From Planctomycetota bacterium (lineage in GTDB: Bacteria > Planctomycetota > UBA8108 > JACQVS01), in NCBI GenBank assembly GCA_016209605.1, contig JACQVS010000053.1, forward strand, positions 1-40,405: a stretch of DNA of 40,405 bases, written 5' to 3'. Below the pieces are notes generated by a model. That model made no database searches. It was not told where the DNA came from and was given only the letters and a program-made list of their open reading frames with translations. Position numbers and translations under genes: made by a program. Positions 15,385 to 23,420 of the stretch are shown one piece after another. The stretch's first letter is position 1. Every line of letters begins with the position of its first letter.

Positions 15385-15427
15385 GGTAGGGCGACCGGGT
15401 TTTGTTCCAAAACCCGGTCGCCCTACC
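15385..15427. repeat. Perfect 20-bp-stem intergenic hairpin
   Basis: GGTAGGGCGACCGGGTTTTG (15385-15404) is followed by a TTC loop and its exact reverse complement (15408-15427). It fills the gap between two co-directional minus-strand genes (dehydrogenase fusion and aldolase). No T-tract follows it in the transcribed direction, so it is not a classic intrinsic terminator. A dispersed palindromic repeat or an intercistronic mRNA stabiliser/attenuator fits better. No second copy was seen in this window. Confidence 0.8.
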
Positions 15428-15432
15428 AAATT

Positions 15433-17982
15433 TTAGCGCATTTCCTGGCCTCCGGTGACGTTGATGGCCTGGCCGGTCATGTAAGCGGCTTTCTCCGAGG
15501 CCAGGAAGACCACCACATTGCCCACGTCCTCGTACTCGCAGCCACGGCCGAGGGGCACCTGCTCGGTGTACTTGCGGCGCACTTCCTCCACGGTAAGGCC
15601 CCACTTCCTGGCGTAGGCCCCGTAGAGGTTGTCCTTCCAGAGCGGCGAGTCGAGCAGGTTGCCGGGGCAGACGGCGTTGACGCGCACTCCGTAAGGCGCC
15701 AGGTCAAGGGCCAGCGACTGCGTCAGCCCGAGGCCGCCGAACTTGGAGGCGGCGTAGGCCGAGTTGTGGAGGCTTCCCTTCTTGCCCGACTTGGAGTTGA
15801 TCTGGATGATGGCGCCGCGCTTTTGCGCCTTCATCGCTCTGGCCGCCGCCTGAGCGCAGACGAAGTAGCCGGTGAGGTTGACGTCGATCACCTGGCGCCA
15901 CTTCTCGAGCGGCATCTCCGTGACCTCGGCGCTGAAAAGGACGCCCGCGTTGGCGACCAGAACGTCGAGCTGGCCCTGCTCCTCGAGCAGATCCTCGACC
16001 ACCTGCGCCATCTCCGCCTCGCTGGTGACATCCGCCCTGGCGAAGCGCACCCGCCTCTGGTGGCGGGCCTCCAGTTCAAGGGCGGCGGCGCAGACCGCCT
16101 CTTCCTTGATGTCGACCAGGGTCACCCAAGCCCCTTCCTGAATCAGGCGCTCGGCGAGATAGCGCCCCAGGCCCTGGGCGGCGCCGGTGATGAACGCCCT
16201 CTTGCCGGCCAGCTCGCCCCGCCGGGGCTCTTCCGGCCGGCTCCTCTCTCCCGCAGCCATGAAGGCCTTCTCTGCCTCCACGTTCCAGACGTCGTTCCTG
16301 AGCCGATTGCCCACCTCTTTGCTCTTCCGAGGGAGGTCCTCGACGGGAGTCAGCGGGAAGTCCTCGAGCTGAGGATAGATCACCACCTTCCCGGGGAAGG
16401 TGCCGCTGGCAACCGCCTGGTAGCCTTCGCGCACGCTCAAGATACCGCCCACCGCCGCCACCGAGCGATTGGTGGACAGGAGCCCGCTCTCGGTCTCATG
16501 GAGCATGCGCTTCAAATCGTCGATGGAGGAGGCGCTCGAGCCGATGATGCGGGTTTGCATCCTGCCGCAGCAAGGCGCCAGGTCGATCTCGGCCTTGACG
16601 CCGCGGGCTACGCCGGCGAAGACGTTCATGACGCCGCTGGTCCCCAGGTAACGCGAGGCGTCGGCGATCACCGCAGGCGCGGGAACCAGGACGACGATGT
16701 CATCGAAGCCGTCGCCGCCCGCGAGCAGCGACCGCAGCCTCTTCTCGAAGGCGTCGGGGCCCATCTCCTGCGGGTTCAAGCAGACCATCTCCACCCCGCG
16801 GGTTTTGGCCTCCGCCTGGAAAGTCCGCTGCAGATGCTCGAGCCGGGGCGTCGAGACATCGGTGGCGACGATGAGACGCGGGCCGTCCTTGAGCTCGATG
16901 GCCCGCTGCACGTGCATGCGCCCCATGGGGCCGGCGGCGCCGACGAACCACGAGGTGCCGCGCTCCGCGAGCGCCGAGCGGACGCCGTACCGGTAACCGG
17001 CGGCCACATCCTTCTGGTCCGTGCCGACCACCACCCAGTTGTCGTAGTGCACCCGCCCGATATCGAGTCTGGCCTTGAGCGGCGCCTTCTGACTGGAGAC
17101 GATGTTGGCCACTCCCCAGCGGGCCAGCGCGCCGATCGCCGCCTCCGCCGCCTCCGCCGCCGGAGCACCCAGGAAGACCGCATCGTCCACCTTGGCGACC
17201 AGCTCTTGCGCCAGGGCCTGGATCGCGTCGATGCCGGCGGCGTTCCGCTCCTCGAATTGCACCGCCCCTGCATCCACCTTCGATTGGAGGTGAGACTTGA
17301 AGGAGGAGGGCACGTTGGTGAGGATGGCTCGGCCGGGGTGGCGCTCTCGGTCGAAGCCTTGAGATATGGTGAAGCCCTCGCTTTTCCCGTCGCCAATGAA
17401 CCACGCCGTGCCCCCGGCCTTGAGGCCGCTCCGGTAGTTCAAGTTGTAGGCCGCGAGGACGCAGGCCCACGGCTCGCACAGGGCGGCTTGCGCGTAACCG
17501 GTGGAGTCCCGCTCGATCGGGATGAGGTAGTTCCCCTCGTCGCCGTTCAAGACCTCGGGCCCGACCACTCCATACTGCGTCATGCCGCCGCGGATCTTGT
17601 AGCCGTAAGCCATGGGAACGCCCCGGTAGACGATGTCCGCTTGCAGGACATAGCGCTCGCCCACGTGGTAGCGGCCCCGCAGGCTCTCGCCGACGCCGAC
17701 CACGGTCATCGCCACCTCGTGGCCGAGGACCACCGGATCCTTTTTCATGTTGCGGCCGGAGAGGCGGGGATGGTCCGGGCCGAGATTGATGATCTTGATG
17801 TCGGAGAAGCACATCCCCACGGCATCGAGCCGCACCAGAAGCTGGTCCGGACCGCAGCCCGGCACCGGGGCGCGCACCGGCTTGCCGCCGGCGCCGAGGT
17901 TCTCGAAGCCTTTGCCGTAAAGCGGCCACAGCCACATCTCCTGGGGAATTTCAGCAAGCGTTTCGCTCGATTTTGCTACCAT
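15433..17982 (-). CDS. Fused SorE-like MDR dehydrogenase and SorD/SrlD-like SDR (sugar-phosphate/polyol-phosphate redox pair)
   Basis: An 849-residue two-enzyme fusion. Residues from about 20 to 570 form a medium-chain dehydrogenase resembling L-sorbose-1-phosphate reductase: GMCFSDIKIINLGPDHPRL, VVLGHEVAMTVVGVGE, GDEGNYLIPIERDSTGYAQAA, and an AAGPMGRMHVQRAI nucleotide-binding turn. Residues from about 590 to the end form a short-chain dehydrogenase with TGAAQGLG, NAGVLF and the Ser-Tyr-Lys triad (SAYAASK). Its ending PLGRGCEYEDVGNVVVFLASEKAAYMTGQAINVTGGQ closely recalls sorbitol-6-phosphate 2-dehydrogenase. Together they could interconvert two ketose phosphates through a polyol phosphate without net redox change. 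The start is uncertain: ATG 17982 fits the domain; 18057 overlaps the upstream gene. Confidence 0.75.
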   Translation of the reverse strand: MVAKSSETLAEIPQEMWLWPLYGKGFENLGAGGKPVRAPVPGCGPDQLLVRLDAVGMCFSDIKIINLGPDHPRLSGRNMKKDPVVLGHEVAMTVVGVGESLRGRYHVGERYVLQADIVYRGVPMAYGYKIRGGMTQYGVVGPEVLNGDEGNYLIPIERDSTGYAQAALCEPWACVLAAYNLNYRSGLKAGGTAWFIGDGKSEGFTISQGFDRERHPGRAILTNVPSSFKSHLQSKVDAGAVQFEERNAAGIDAIQALAQELVAKVDDAVFLGAPAAEAAEAAIGALARWGVANIVSSQKAPLKARLDIGRVHYDNWVVVGTDQKDVAAGYRYGVRSALAERGTSWFVGAAGPMGRMHVQRAIELKDGPRLIVATDVSTPRLEHLQRTFQAEAKTRGVEMVCLNPQEMGPDAFEKRLRSLLAGGDGFDDIVVLVPAPAVIADASRYLGTSGVMNVFAGVARGVKAEIDLAPCCGRMQTRIIGSSASSIDDLKRMLHETESGLLSTNRSVAAVGGILSVREGYQAVASGTFPGKVVIYPQLEDFPLTPVEDLPRKSKEVGNRLRNDVWNVEAEKAFMAAGERSRPEEPRRGELAGKRAFITGAAQGLGRYLAERLIQEGAWVTLVDIKEEAVCAAALELEARHQRRVRFARADVTSEAEMAQVVEDLLEEQGQLDVLVANAGVLFSAEVTEMPLEKWRQVIDVNLTGYFVCAQAAARAMKAQKRGAIIQINSKSGKKGSLHNSAYAASKFGGLGLTQSLALDLAPYGVRVNAVCPGNLLDSPLWKDNLYGAYARKWGLTVEEVRRKYTEQVPLGRGCEYEDVGNVVVFLASEKAAYMTGQAINVTGGQEMR

Positions 17983-18046
17983 GTTTTTATCAGAGATCCA
18001 TGCGGGGATTGCGATGGAACCAAGTAAAACCTCGCATTTTTTCGCG

Positions 18047-19063
18047 CTAGTTTTCATGGAGCGGCTGGGTCCAGGCCACCTGCCCATTGCTCGAGGCCAC
18101 CCTCGCCCGCACGTAGAGATCTCCTTCCTTGAGGCGGTAGCTGGCCTCGATCGCCTCGCTGGACGCGAGCACCTTGCCGTCCTTGCCGATGAAGTGGGTG
18201 CGGTAGCGGAAGTCCTCCCGCTGCTTGATTTTCAAGCGCAGGGTGCGGTCCGAGGTGGAAAGCTCCTCCAGCTCCACCCCCGTGGAGGCGTAAAAGTCGC
18301 CGCTCTTCAAGGCTTCGAGGATGGCGGCCTGGCTCAACTCTGGCGCGCGCGCGACGATCCAGCCGCGGCCGGGATTCGAATCCTCGGGGCTGAATTTTGT
18401 GAAGACGTGGGCATCATCGACCGCCACCCCGAAGAGGCGCCGCCCGCGCGAGAGCAGCGCATCCCACATCTCCTCCAGGCTGGGGCTGCCTCCGCCCCCG
18501 AAGTTGTTGACGGACGGATGGCCGTTGAAAATTTCGAAGTGCTGGAGGTTCTTGAGCGAGTAGAGGTCATCCGTGGTGATGGACCACTCATAGTTCGGGT
18601 GGTTGACGCTGGGAAGCCCGCCGGCGGATAGAACGCCATCGATGCAGCGCTGCAGCACCTCCACCACGCTTCCCCCTCCCTGCTTGCCGACCACCCGCGT
18701 GGTCGCCACTCCGTTCACGTGAAGCGCGTACTTCTTCCTCGCATCCATGAACTGATCGGTCACCTCTTCGCCGGGGATCATGAGAAAAGGCTTCCTCATT
18801 TCCCTCTTGTTCTCGCGATCGATCTCCTTCTGCAGCTCGGTGATGACGGTGAAGTAGTTGTGGTCGCTGATCACCAGGAAGTCGTACTCGTGGTCCCGGT
18901 ACCAGTGGGCGACCTCGCCGGGAGGGCTGTCGCCGTCGGAGTTGAGGGTGTGGGTGTGGGTGTTGCCCTTGTACCAGTTCAGCTTCCGGTCCGGAGCGAC
19001 CAGCGCCGCCAAGGCGCAGCCGGTCAGGACCGAAGCGAAAGCCAGAAGCACGGGATATTTCAT
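18047..19063 (-). CDS. PHP-domain phosphoesterase-like lipoprotein
   Basis: A 338-residue protein with an N-terminal lipoprotein-like signal (LLAFASVLTGC) and a PHP metal-dependent hydrolase domain. Visible metal motifs are NTHTHTLNSDGD, ISDHNYF, GEEVT, a later NHP and DDAH. AGGTG precedes the ATG at 19063. Exported PHP proteins of this type occur in polysaccharide-use clusters of planctomycetes and Bacteroidetes; their substrates are mostly unknown. It is followed closely by the SorE-SorD-like fusion gene and preceded by a small membrane protein gene, all on the minus strand. Confidence 0.8.
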   Translation of the reverse strand: MKYPVLLAFASVLTGCALAALVAPDRKLNWYKGNTHTHTLNSDGDSPPGEVAHWYRDHEYDFLVISDHNYFTVITELQKEIDRENKREMRKPFLMIPGEEVTDQFMDARKKYALHVNGVATTRVVGKQGGGSVVEVLQRCIDGVLSAGGLPSVNHPNYEWSITTDDLYSLKNLQHFEIFNGHPSVNNFGGGGSPSLEEMWDALLSRGRRLFGVAVDDAHVFTKFSPEDSNPGRGWIVARAPELSQAAILEALKSGDFYASTGVELEELSTSDRTLRLKIKQREDFRYRTHFIGKDGKVLASSEAIEASYRLKEGDLYVRARVASSNGQVAWTQPLHEN

Positions 19064-19076
19064 GGTTCACCTGAAA

Positions 19077-19535
19077 TCATGGGTTGGTTGTCGAGGCGGC
19101 CAGTTCCTTGCCCTCGGTCAAATCGAGGACGCCGGCGTTGCGGCACACCAGGAGGCCGTATAGCCCGCAGCCCGTGGTGATGGGAAAGAAGGTGAGGTCG
19201 AGGAGGTCGACGATCGAAAGCCCCCACCCGATCCGGCGGACGGATTGAAAGAGCCTTTTGATCGCCGCTTCCTCTTTCCCGCCCTTCTGAAGGCGGCGGC
19301 TCCGGGCCGCCAGCCACAAGATCGACAAACCGTGCGACAGGCGGATGACCGCAAGGGCGCCGACGAGATAACCGATCGCCAGAAACGCCGTCAAGTCGCC
19401 GGCCTTCAAGCTTGGTTGCCGGATCCCGGGGATGTTCTCCCTCATGCTGAAGTAGATCAACCAGCCCGCCAGGAGCAGGCCTCCCAGGCCGCGAACGATG
19501 CTGATGGTGGAAAAAACGATGAGATGAGAATACAT
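19077..19535 (-). CDS. Small membrane protein of unknown function
   Basis: A 152-residue protein with about four hydrophobic segments (near residues 10-28, 48-66, a helix around 70-76, and 108-128) separated by basic loops (RSRRLQKGGKEEAAIKR). I recognise no family. It lies between the FHA kinase gene (34 bp upstream) and the PHP gene (13 bp downstream) on the same strand, so it probably belongs to their transcript. GGAG lies about 13 nt before the ATG. Confidence 0.6.
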   Translation of the reverse strand: MYSHLIVFSTISIVRGLGGLLLAGWLIYFSMRENIPGIRQPSLKAGDLTAFLAIGYLVGALAVIRLSHGLSILWLAARSRRLQKGGKEEAAIKRLFQSVRRIGWGLSIVDLLDLTFFPITTGCGLYGLLVCRNAGVLDLTEGKELAASTTNP

Positions 19536-19569
19536 CGAACGCTACCAGCTCCGGTGGACCAGCGGGATC

Positions 19570-21579
19570 TCAAATTTCCTTGAACATCTTTTCCTGAGTC
19601 TCTTCCACGTCGAAACGGACATCGCCCAAGATTATAGTGGCCCCCGGCGCTATTGGATAGAGGAGACCCGGCTTCAGCAGGATCTCTTCCCGGCGGCTGG
19701 GAGTCACGGCGCCGCCGGCGGCAGCCTCGAGCCTCTCCCCCCTGGCCGGCAGAATCCCCACCCGGCCTTGCACCGGCAGGAGGAAGATCTCCCCCGACTC
19801 GTAGATCAGGGTCGCATGCCTCCCCTCGACTCCGGGAGCCTCCGGGATGCGGAGGTCTGCTTCCGAGCCCGAGCCAATGATGAGCTGGCGGCGGACGAGA
19901 TAATAACTGTGCAGGGGGCAGTTTCCCTCGCGGGTCAGCACCATCGCATCGATGAGGCATCGGGCCGAGGAGTAGCCGATTTTTCCGGCAGCCCCGGGCG
20001 CGTCCTGCGGAAGGAGGAACGACAGATCCAAAGGCTTCCGGGTCAAATCCCGCAGCAGCCGGTAGCCGTCGATTTCCAAGGCGCGGTCCCCCAAGGACAG
20101 ATGGAAGCGGTCGGACTGGATACGGGCGGGGCTCTTGCTCCTCACCCCGCCAATCGCGATCCCGTAAGCCGACTCGGCGGCGGGCTCGATCACCACGGCG
20201 GTCCCTTCCGTTCGGATGGAAGCGGCGCGGTGGCTGATGGTGAGGTTGAGCTTCCAGTTGTCCGGATCCTGCTCCCGCGACCGGCAGGGCAGGCGGCGGA
20301 GGATCAAGTCGTTGGCCAGGCCGCGGCGCGGGTCGTTGGAGCGCCCGATATTCACCACCTCCTTGAAGAGGAGGAAGCAGCGCTGCATCCCCTCCGCCGT
20401 GGAGCGGGACAGAACCAGGGAAGTGACCGGCCGCCGCCCCTCGAGGCGGGGAGAGCCCGGATACAAGCGGACCTGCTCCGGCGAGGTCTTGATCTCGGTG
20501 ACGGCCATTTCCAGGCCCGAGAGGGCTCCCAGCACCTCGGCGGCGCTCTGGGGACGCTTCCGGGGCTTCTTCTCGAGCAACCACAGGATCTTTTCGGCCA
20601 GAGCGCGGGGGATCTCTGGCCGCAGCTCGCGGGGGTTTACCGGCTCGCGGCTGAGGATGTTCCCCGTGGTGCGGATGGGATCCTGCTCCACACCGAAGGG
20701 ATGACGTCCCGTGACCATTTCGTAAAAGAGGATGCCGACGGCGAACAAGTCGCTCCGCCCGTCGACCGCCTCGCCGGTGATTTGCTCGGGCGACATGTAC
20801 TTGGGCGTGCCCACGCGCACGCCATGGGTGATGGTGGAGGCGTTGCCGACCAGGTCGAGGAGCTTGGCGATGCCGAAGTCGAGGACCTTGATGACCTCGC
20901 GCCCCTCCTCGCGGCCGAGGAGGATGTTGTCGGGCTTGATGTCTCGGTGGATGATCTGGTTCTTGTGGGCGACCTCGAGCACTTGCAGGATGCGCAGGAT
21001 GATGTTCATCGCCCGCTTCAAGTCGAGGACTCCTTCGCGCCCCAGCACCCGCCGCAGGCTCTCGCCTTCAATGAAATCCATGGTGAAGTACGGCATGCCC
21101 TCCGGGGTGATCCCCGAGTCGCGCACCGGCACCACATCGGGGTGGACGAAGCGCTCCAGGGCCTCGATCTCGCGCTCGAAGCGGCGCATGAAGACCTCCT
21201 CGCGGAGATACTCTGGATGGGGGATCTTCATGGCGTAAAGCTTCTTGCGCTGCAGGTGGCGCACCTGATAGACCGTGCCGAAGCCGCCGGAGCCCACTCG
21301 GCGCAGCACCTCGTACTTCCCAGCCACCACCGTCCCCTTGGCCCAGACCCCCGGCGGCAGATTTTCCGCGCGGGTGGGCTCGGGCGCCGGCCTGGAAGCC
21401 TCGGCGGGCGGCGGCGCCCTCGGCGGGCTGGCCGGCGCCGTTTCGTGGAGGGGCTTCGGTTCGGGAGCCATGGAAATGCCGCCTTCCGCGGGCGTGCTCT
21501 CGGCGCTCCTGCCGCAATTGGGGCACCGCCCCTCCGTGTGCGCCCCGGAAAAGTGAAGCTGGCAAAATCGGCAGTACAT
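19570..21579 (-). CDS. Zinc-ribbon Ser/Thr protein kinase with two FHA-like domains
   Basis: A 669-residue cytoplasmic kinase. The ATG at 21579 starts a zinc ribbon (MYCRFCQ...GRCPNCGR) followed by a proline-rich linker. The kinase domain (about residues 88-345) is complete: GSGGFGTVY loop, AMK lysine (118), HRDIKPDN (Asp 213), DFG (234) and SPEQ. Two C-terminal FHA-like regions follow: NIGRSNDPRRGLAND...ISHRAA (about 400-490) and IIGSGSEADLRIPEAPGVEGRHATL (about 570-640). FHA domains bind phosphothreonine, so autophosphorylation-dependent binding is likely. The frame is open up to 21810 but that extension looks non-coding and AT-rich. No membrane helix is seen. Confidence 0.88.
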   Translation of the reverse strand: MYCRFCQLHFSGAHTEGRCPNCGRSAESTPAEGGISMAPEPKPLHETAPASPPRAPPPAEASRPAPEPTRAENLPPGVWAKGTVVAGKYEVLRRVGSGGFGTVYQVRHLQRKKLYAMKIPHPEYLREEVFMRRFEREIEALERFVHPDVVPVRDSGITPEGMPYFTMDFIEGESLRRVLGREGVLDLKRAMNIILRILQVLEVAHKNQIIHRDIKPDNILLGREEGREVIKVLDFGIAKLLDLVGNASTITHGVRVGTPKYMSPEQITGEAVDGRSDLFAVGILFYEMVTGRHPFGVEQDPIRTTGNILSREPVNPRELRPEIPRALAEKILWLLEKKPRKRPQSAAEVLGALSGLEMAVTEIKTSPEQVRLYPGSPRLEGRRPVTSLVLSRSTAEGMQRCFLLFKEVVNIGRSNDPRRGLANDLILRRLPCRSREQDPDNWKLNLTISHRAASIRTEGTAVVIEPAAESAYGIAIGGVRSKSPARIQSDRFHLSLGDRALEIDGYRLLRDLTRKPLDLSFLLPQDAPGAAGKIGYSSARCLIDAMVLTREGNCPLHSYYLVRRQLIIGSGSEADLRIPEAPGVEGRHATLIYESGEIFLLPVQGRVGILPARGERLEAAAGGAVTPSRREEILLKPGLLYPIAPGATIILGDVRFDVEETQEKMFKEI

Positions 21580-21845
21580 GCCATCACTTTCTTGCCAACC
21601 GGGACTCTTGTAAACGAAAATATTCACGTACTTTCCTGCCACGCCCAAGGAGGTGGCAACAAAAGATCTTGCGGTGAAGGGCCGAAAATAAAAGGTTTTA
21701 AAGATTTTCAACAAATTTTTCCAAACTGACCGGCTCGACATCGGGCAAGACCCGTTCATGTTTGCCAAATGTGTGTCGAGAACACGTTTAGTTGTAAGAT
21801 TGTTGTCCATCTGTCGCCAAAATTTGCAAAAGCCAGTATGACTTC

Positions 21846-21873
21846 CTTCTCAACCTATTGTAGAATTGAGAAG
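21846..21873. promoter_or_regulatory. Inverted repeat upstream of hicBA, candidate autoregulatory operator
   Basis: CTTCTCAA (21846-21853) and TTGAGAAG (21866-21873) are perfect inverted half-sites separated by 12 bp. The interval includes TAGAAT (21861-21866), a possible -10 box. HicB antitoxins commonly repress their own promoter through such palindromes. The link to HicB is inferred from position only, 64 bp before the gene. Confidence 0.45.
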
Positions 21874-21936
21874 TGGAAAATTTTTAAGATTTTTAGTTCT
21901 TCAAAAAAAGTGATTTTGTTGAAAAGAGAAACTCCG

Positions 21937-22164
21937 ATGGTAAAGCAATTCAAGATCATCGTCGAGAAAGGTCCGGATGGCTATGTCGCCTATCCCCTTG
22001 GATTAAAAGGGGCGGTGGTCGGTGAGGGAAACACCTACGAGGAAGCCCTGGCTGACGTGAAGTCGGCCATCAAGTTCCACATCGAAACCTTCGGTAAGGA
22101 GGTCCTTGAGCCAGAACCTCCCATCCTTGAAGCCTTCGTGGCCGAAGCGGGCATAACCATCTGA
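21937..22164 (+). CDS. hicB: HicB-family antitoxin
   Basis: A 75-residue HicB antitoxin. The partial RNase-H-like fold is visible in KIIVEKGPDGYVAYPLGLKGAVVGEGNTYEEALADVKSAIKFHIETFG. The ATG at 21937 follows the purine-rich GAAAAGAGAAA. Its stop overlaps the hicA start by one base (TGATG), giving translational coupling. The order is antitoxin first. HicB would neutralise HicA by masking its active site and probably represses the operon. Confidence 0.88.
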   Translation: MVKQFKIIVEKGPDGYVAYPLGLKGAVVGEGNTYEEALADVKSAIKFHIETFGKEVLEPEPPILEAFVAEAGITI

Positions 22165-22403
22165 TGTCGAAGTTTCCCGTAGATGCTCCCAAGGGTAAGT
22201 TCGTCAAAGCGCTTGAAAGTCTCGGCTTCCGGATTGTGAGGGAAGGCAACCACATCGCCATGGTGCGAGTGAACGCGGACGGCACTCGTACCCCTCTCAC
22301 CATGCCGAACCACCGAAATATTAAAGGTTCAACCCTGCGCGCCTTGATATCGCAAGCCGGCATCCCACGAGCAGATTTCCCCGGGGCTTACGAAAAGGCC
22401 TAG
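22164..22403 (+). CDS. hicA: HicA-family mRNA interferase toxin
   Basis: A 79-residue HicA toxin with a double-stranded-RNA-binding-like fold. The family layout is clear: KFVKALESLGFRIVREGNHIAM with catalytic His about residue 30, then TMPNHRNIKGSTLRALISQAGI. HicA cleaves mRNA and stalls growth when not bound by HicB. Here the usual GSHH motif reads GNHI, so one of the two adjacent residues differs while the key His remains. It is coupled to hicB by a one-base overlap. Confidence 0.88.
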   Translation: MSKFPVDAPKGKFVKALESLGFRIVREGNHIAMVRVNADGTRTPLTMPNHRNIKGSTLRALISQAGIPRADFPGAYEKA

Positions 22404-22793
22404 CTGGAGTAGGCCGATCCAGTCTTCGATCACGGTCTAAGGGAACTGCGCCATCGAACTTCCAACCGCACGCTAACCGCAAGTTTACAATCCCATGCTG
22501 CAGGAGGGTCACTATAGCGAACTGTTCACATCAGCAAAAAGGGCCGTCACCAGGAATTCGGGAAGACCTTGAAGGAGCCTCCAGGTGATGCTCGAAGACG
22601 GAGGTAAGACTCTCTGAATATCGGGTGACCCCGCCAGCGATCCTTTCAGGCCTGAGGAGAGGTCCATTGCCAGGCCGCCAGGCCATGGCCGTTCCTTGTC
22701 GGGAATCGTTCGAGTACAATGGGTCGGAGAATTTCAAGATTTTTTCAGGATTTGGCGTGATGTTTTTCTTTTTGGGGTTCCTTACAGGTCGAA
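22404..22793. other. Intergenic region between hicA and the sigma-factor gene
   Basis: About 390 bp without a convincing gene. A minus-strand open frame of 68 codons (22531-22737) has no recognised family or ribosome site. The last 80 bp before the sigma factor are AT-rich (runs of T at about 22740-22775) and probably hold its promoter, but I see no clear -35/-10 pair. Confidence 0.4.
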
Positions 22794-23420
22794 ATGGTTA
22801 CGGCGATGATCGACCACAGCCCAACGGAACATCTTCTCCTCAAAGCTCAAGGGGGTGATCGCGCCGCCTTCGATCAACTGATGAAAACCTTCGGACCTCG
22901 GCTTGAATCCCTGGTTCGTTTACGGCTCGGTTCCGAGCTTCGCGCCAGGGTCGAAGTTGACGACATCCTGCAGGAGACTCTGGTCCAGGCCTTCCGCTCC
23001 ATAAACTCATTGCGGAAGCCAAACGAGAGCGCGTTTTTTCAGTGGCTGGCCGGGATTGCCAATCACGTCATCTGGAACGAGGCAAGGCATCAGGAACGCC
23101 GGCCGGCCGTGCCTTACGAGGACAAAGCGGCGGCGAATGATCCAACTCCGAGCAGAATCTTGAGGCGTAGCGAGCGGTTTGATCGATTGCAGGAAGCGCT
23201 CAATTCGCTGAGTCCGGAACACCGTGAAGTGATCCTTCTCGCCCGCATCGAAGGGCTGTCCTTGGCGGAAACGGCCGAACGCATGAAACGGACTCAAGGC
23301 GCGGTGGCCCAGCTTTTGTGGCGTGCGCTCAAGTGCTTGCGCGAGCGATTTGGCGACACCGAGAGTTTTCACCTGCCGGAGCGAAGGCTTGAAGATCCGG
23401 AGCGACCCCATGGGACGTAA
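22794..23420 (+). CDS. ECF-type RNA polymerase sigma factor, planctomycete type
   Basis: A 208-residue sigma-70-family factor with region 2 (VRLRLGSELRARVEVDDILQETLVQAFRSI...FFQWLAGIANHVIWNEAR) and region 4 (LNSLSPEHREVILLARIEGLSLAETAERMKRTQGAVAQLLWRALKCLRERF). The RLGSELRARVEVDDILQET wording is typical of planctomycete-specific ECF groups that lack an anti-sigma gene and are paired with a Ser/Thr kinase. Here the kinase gene overlaps its end by 11 bp. Kinase-dependent control of the sigma factor is therefore likely. The start could be ATG 22794 (AGG upstream) or 22806. Confidence 0.9.
   Translation: MVTAMIDHSPTEHLLLKAQGGDRAAFDQLMKTFGPRLESLVRLRLGSELRARVEVDDILQETLVQAFRSINSLRKPNESAFFQWLAGIANHVIWNEARHQERRPAVPYEDKAAANDPTPSRILRRSERFDRLQEALNSLSPEHREVILLARIEGLSLAETAERMKRTQGAVAQLLWRALKCLRERFGDTESFHLPERRLEDPERPHGT

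Noticed and set aside
15385..15427. Intrinsic terminator between the dehydrogenase and aldolase genes
   Set aside because: The stem is strong but no T-run follows in the transcribed direction.
15766..18027. 753-codon open frame opposite the fused dehydrogenase
   Set aside because: Antisense to an unmistakable two-domain enzyme; its composition shows no protein family.
22531..22737. 68-codon minus-strand frame between hicA and the sigma gene
   Set aside because: No ribosome site, no family resemblance, and it lies in a region that probably holds the sigma-factor promoter.
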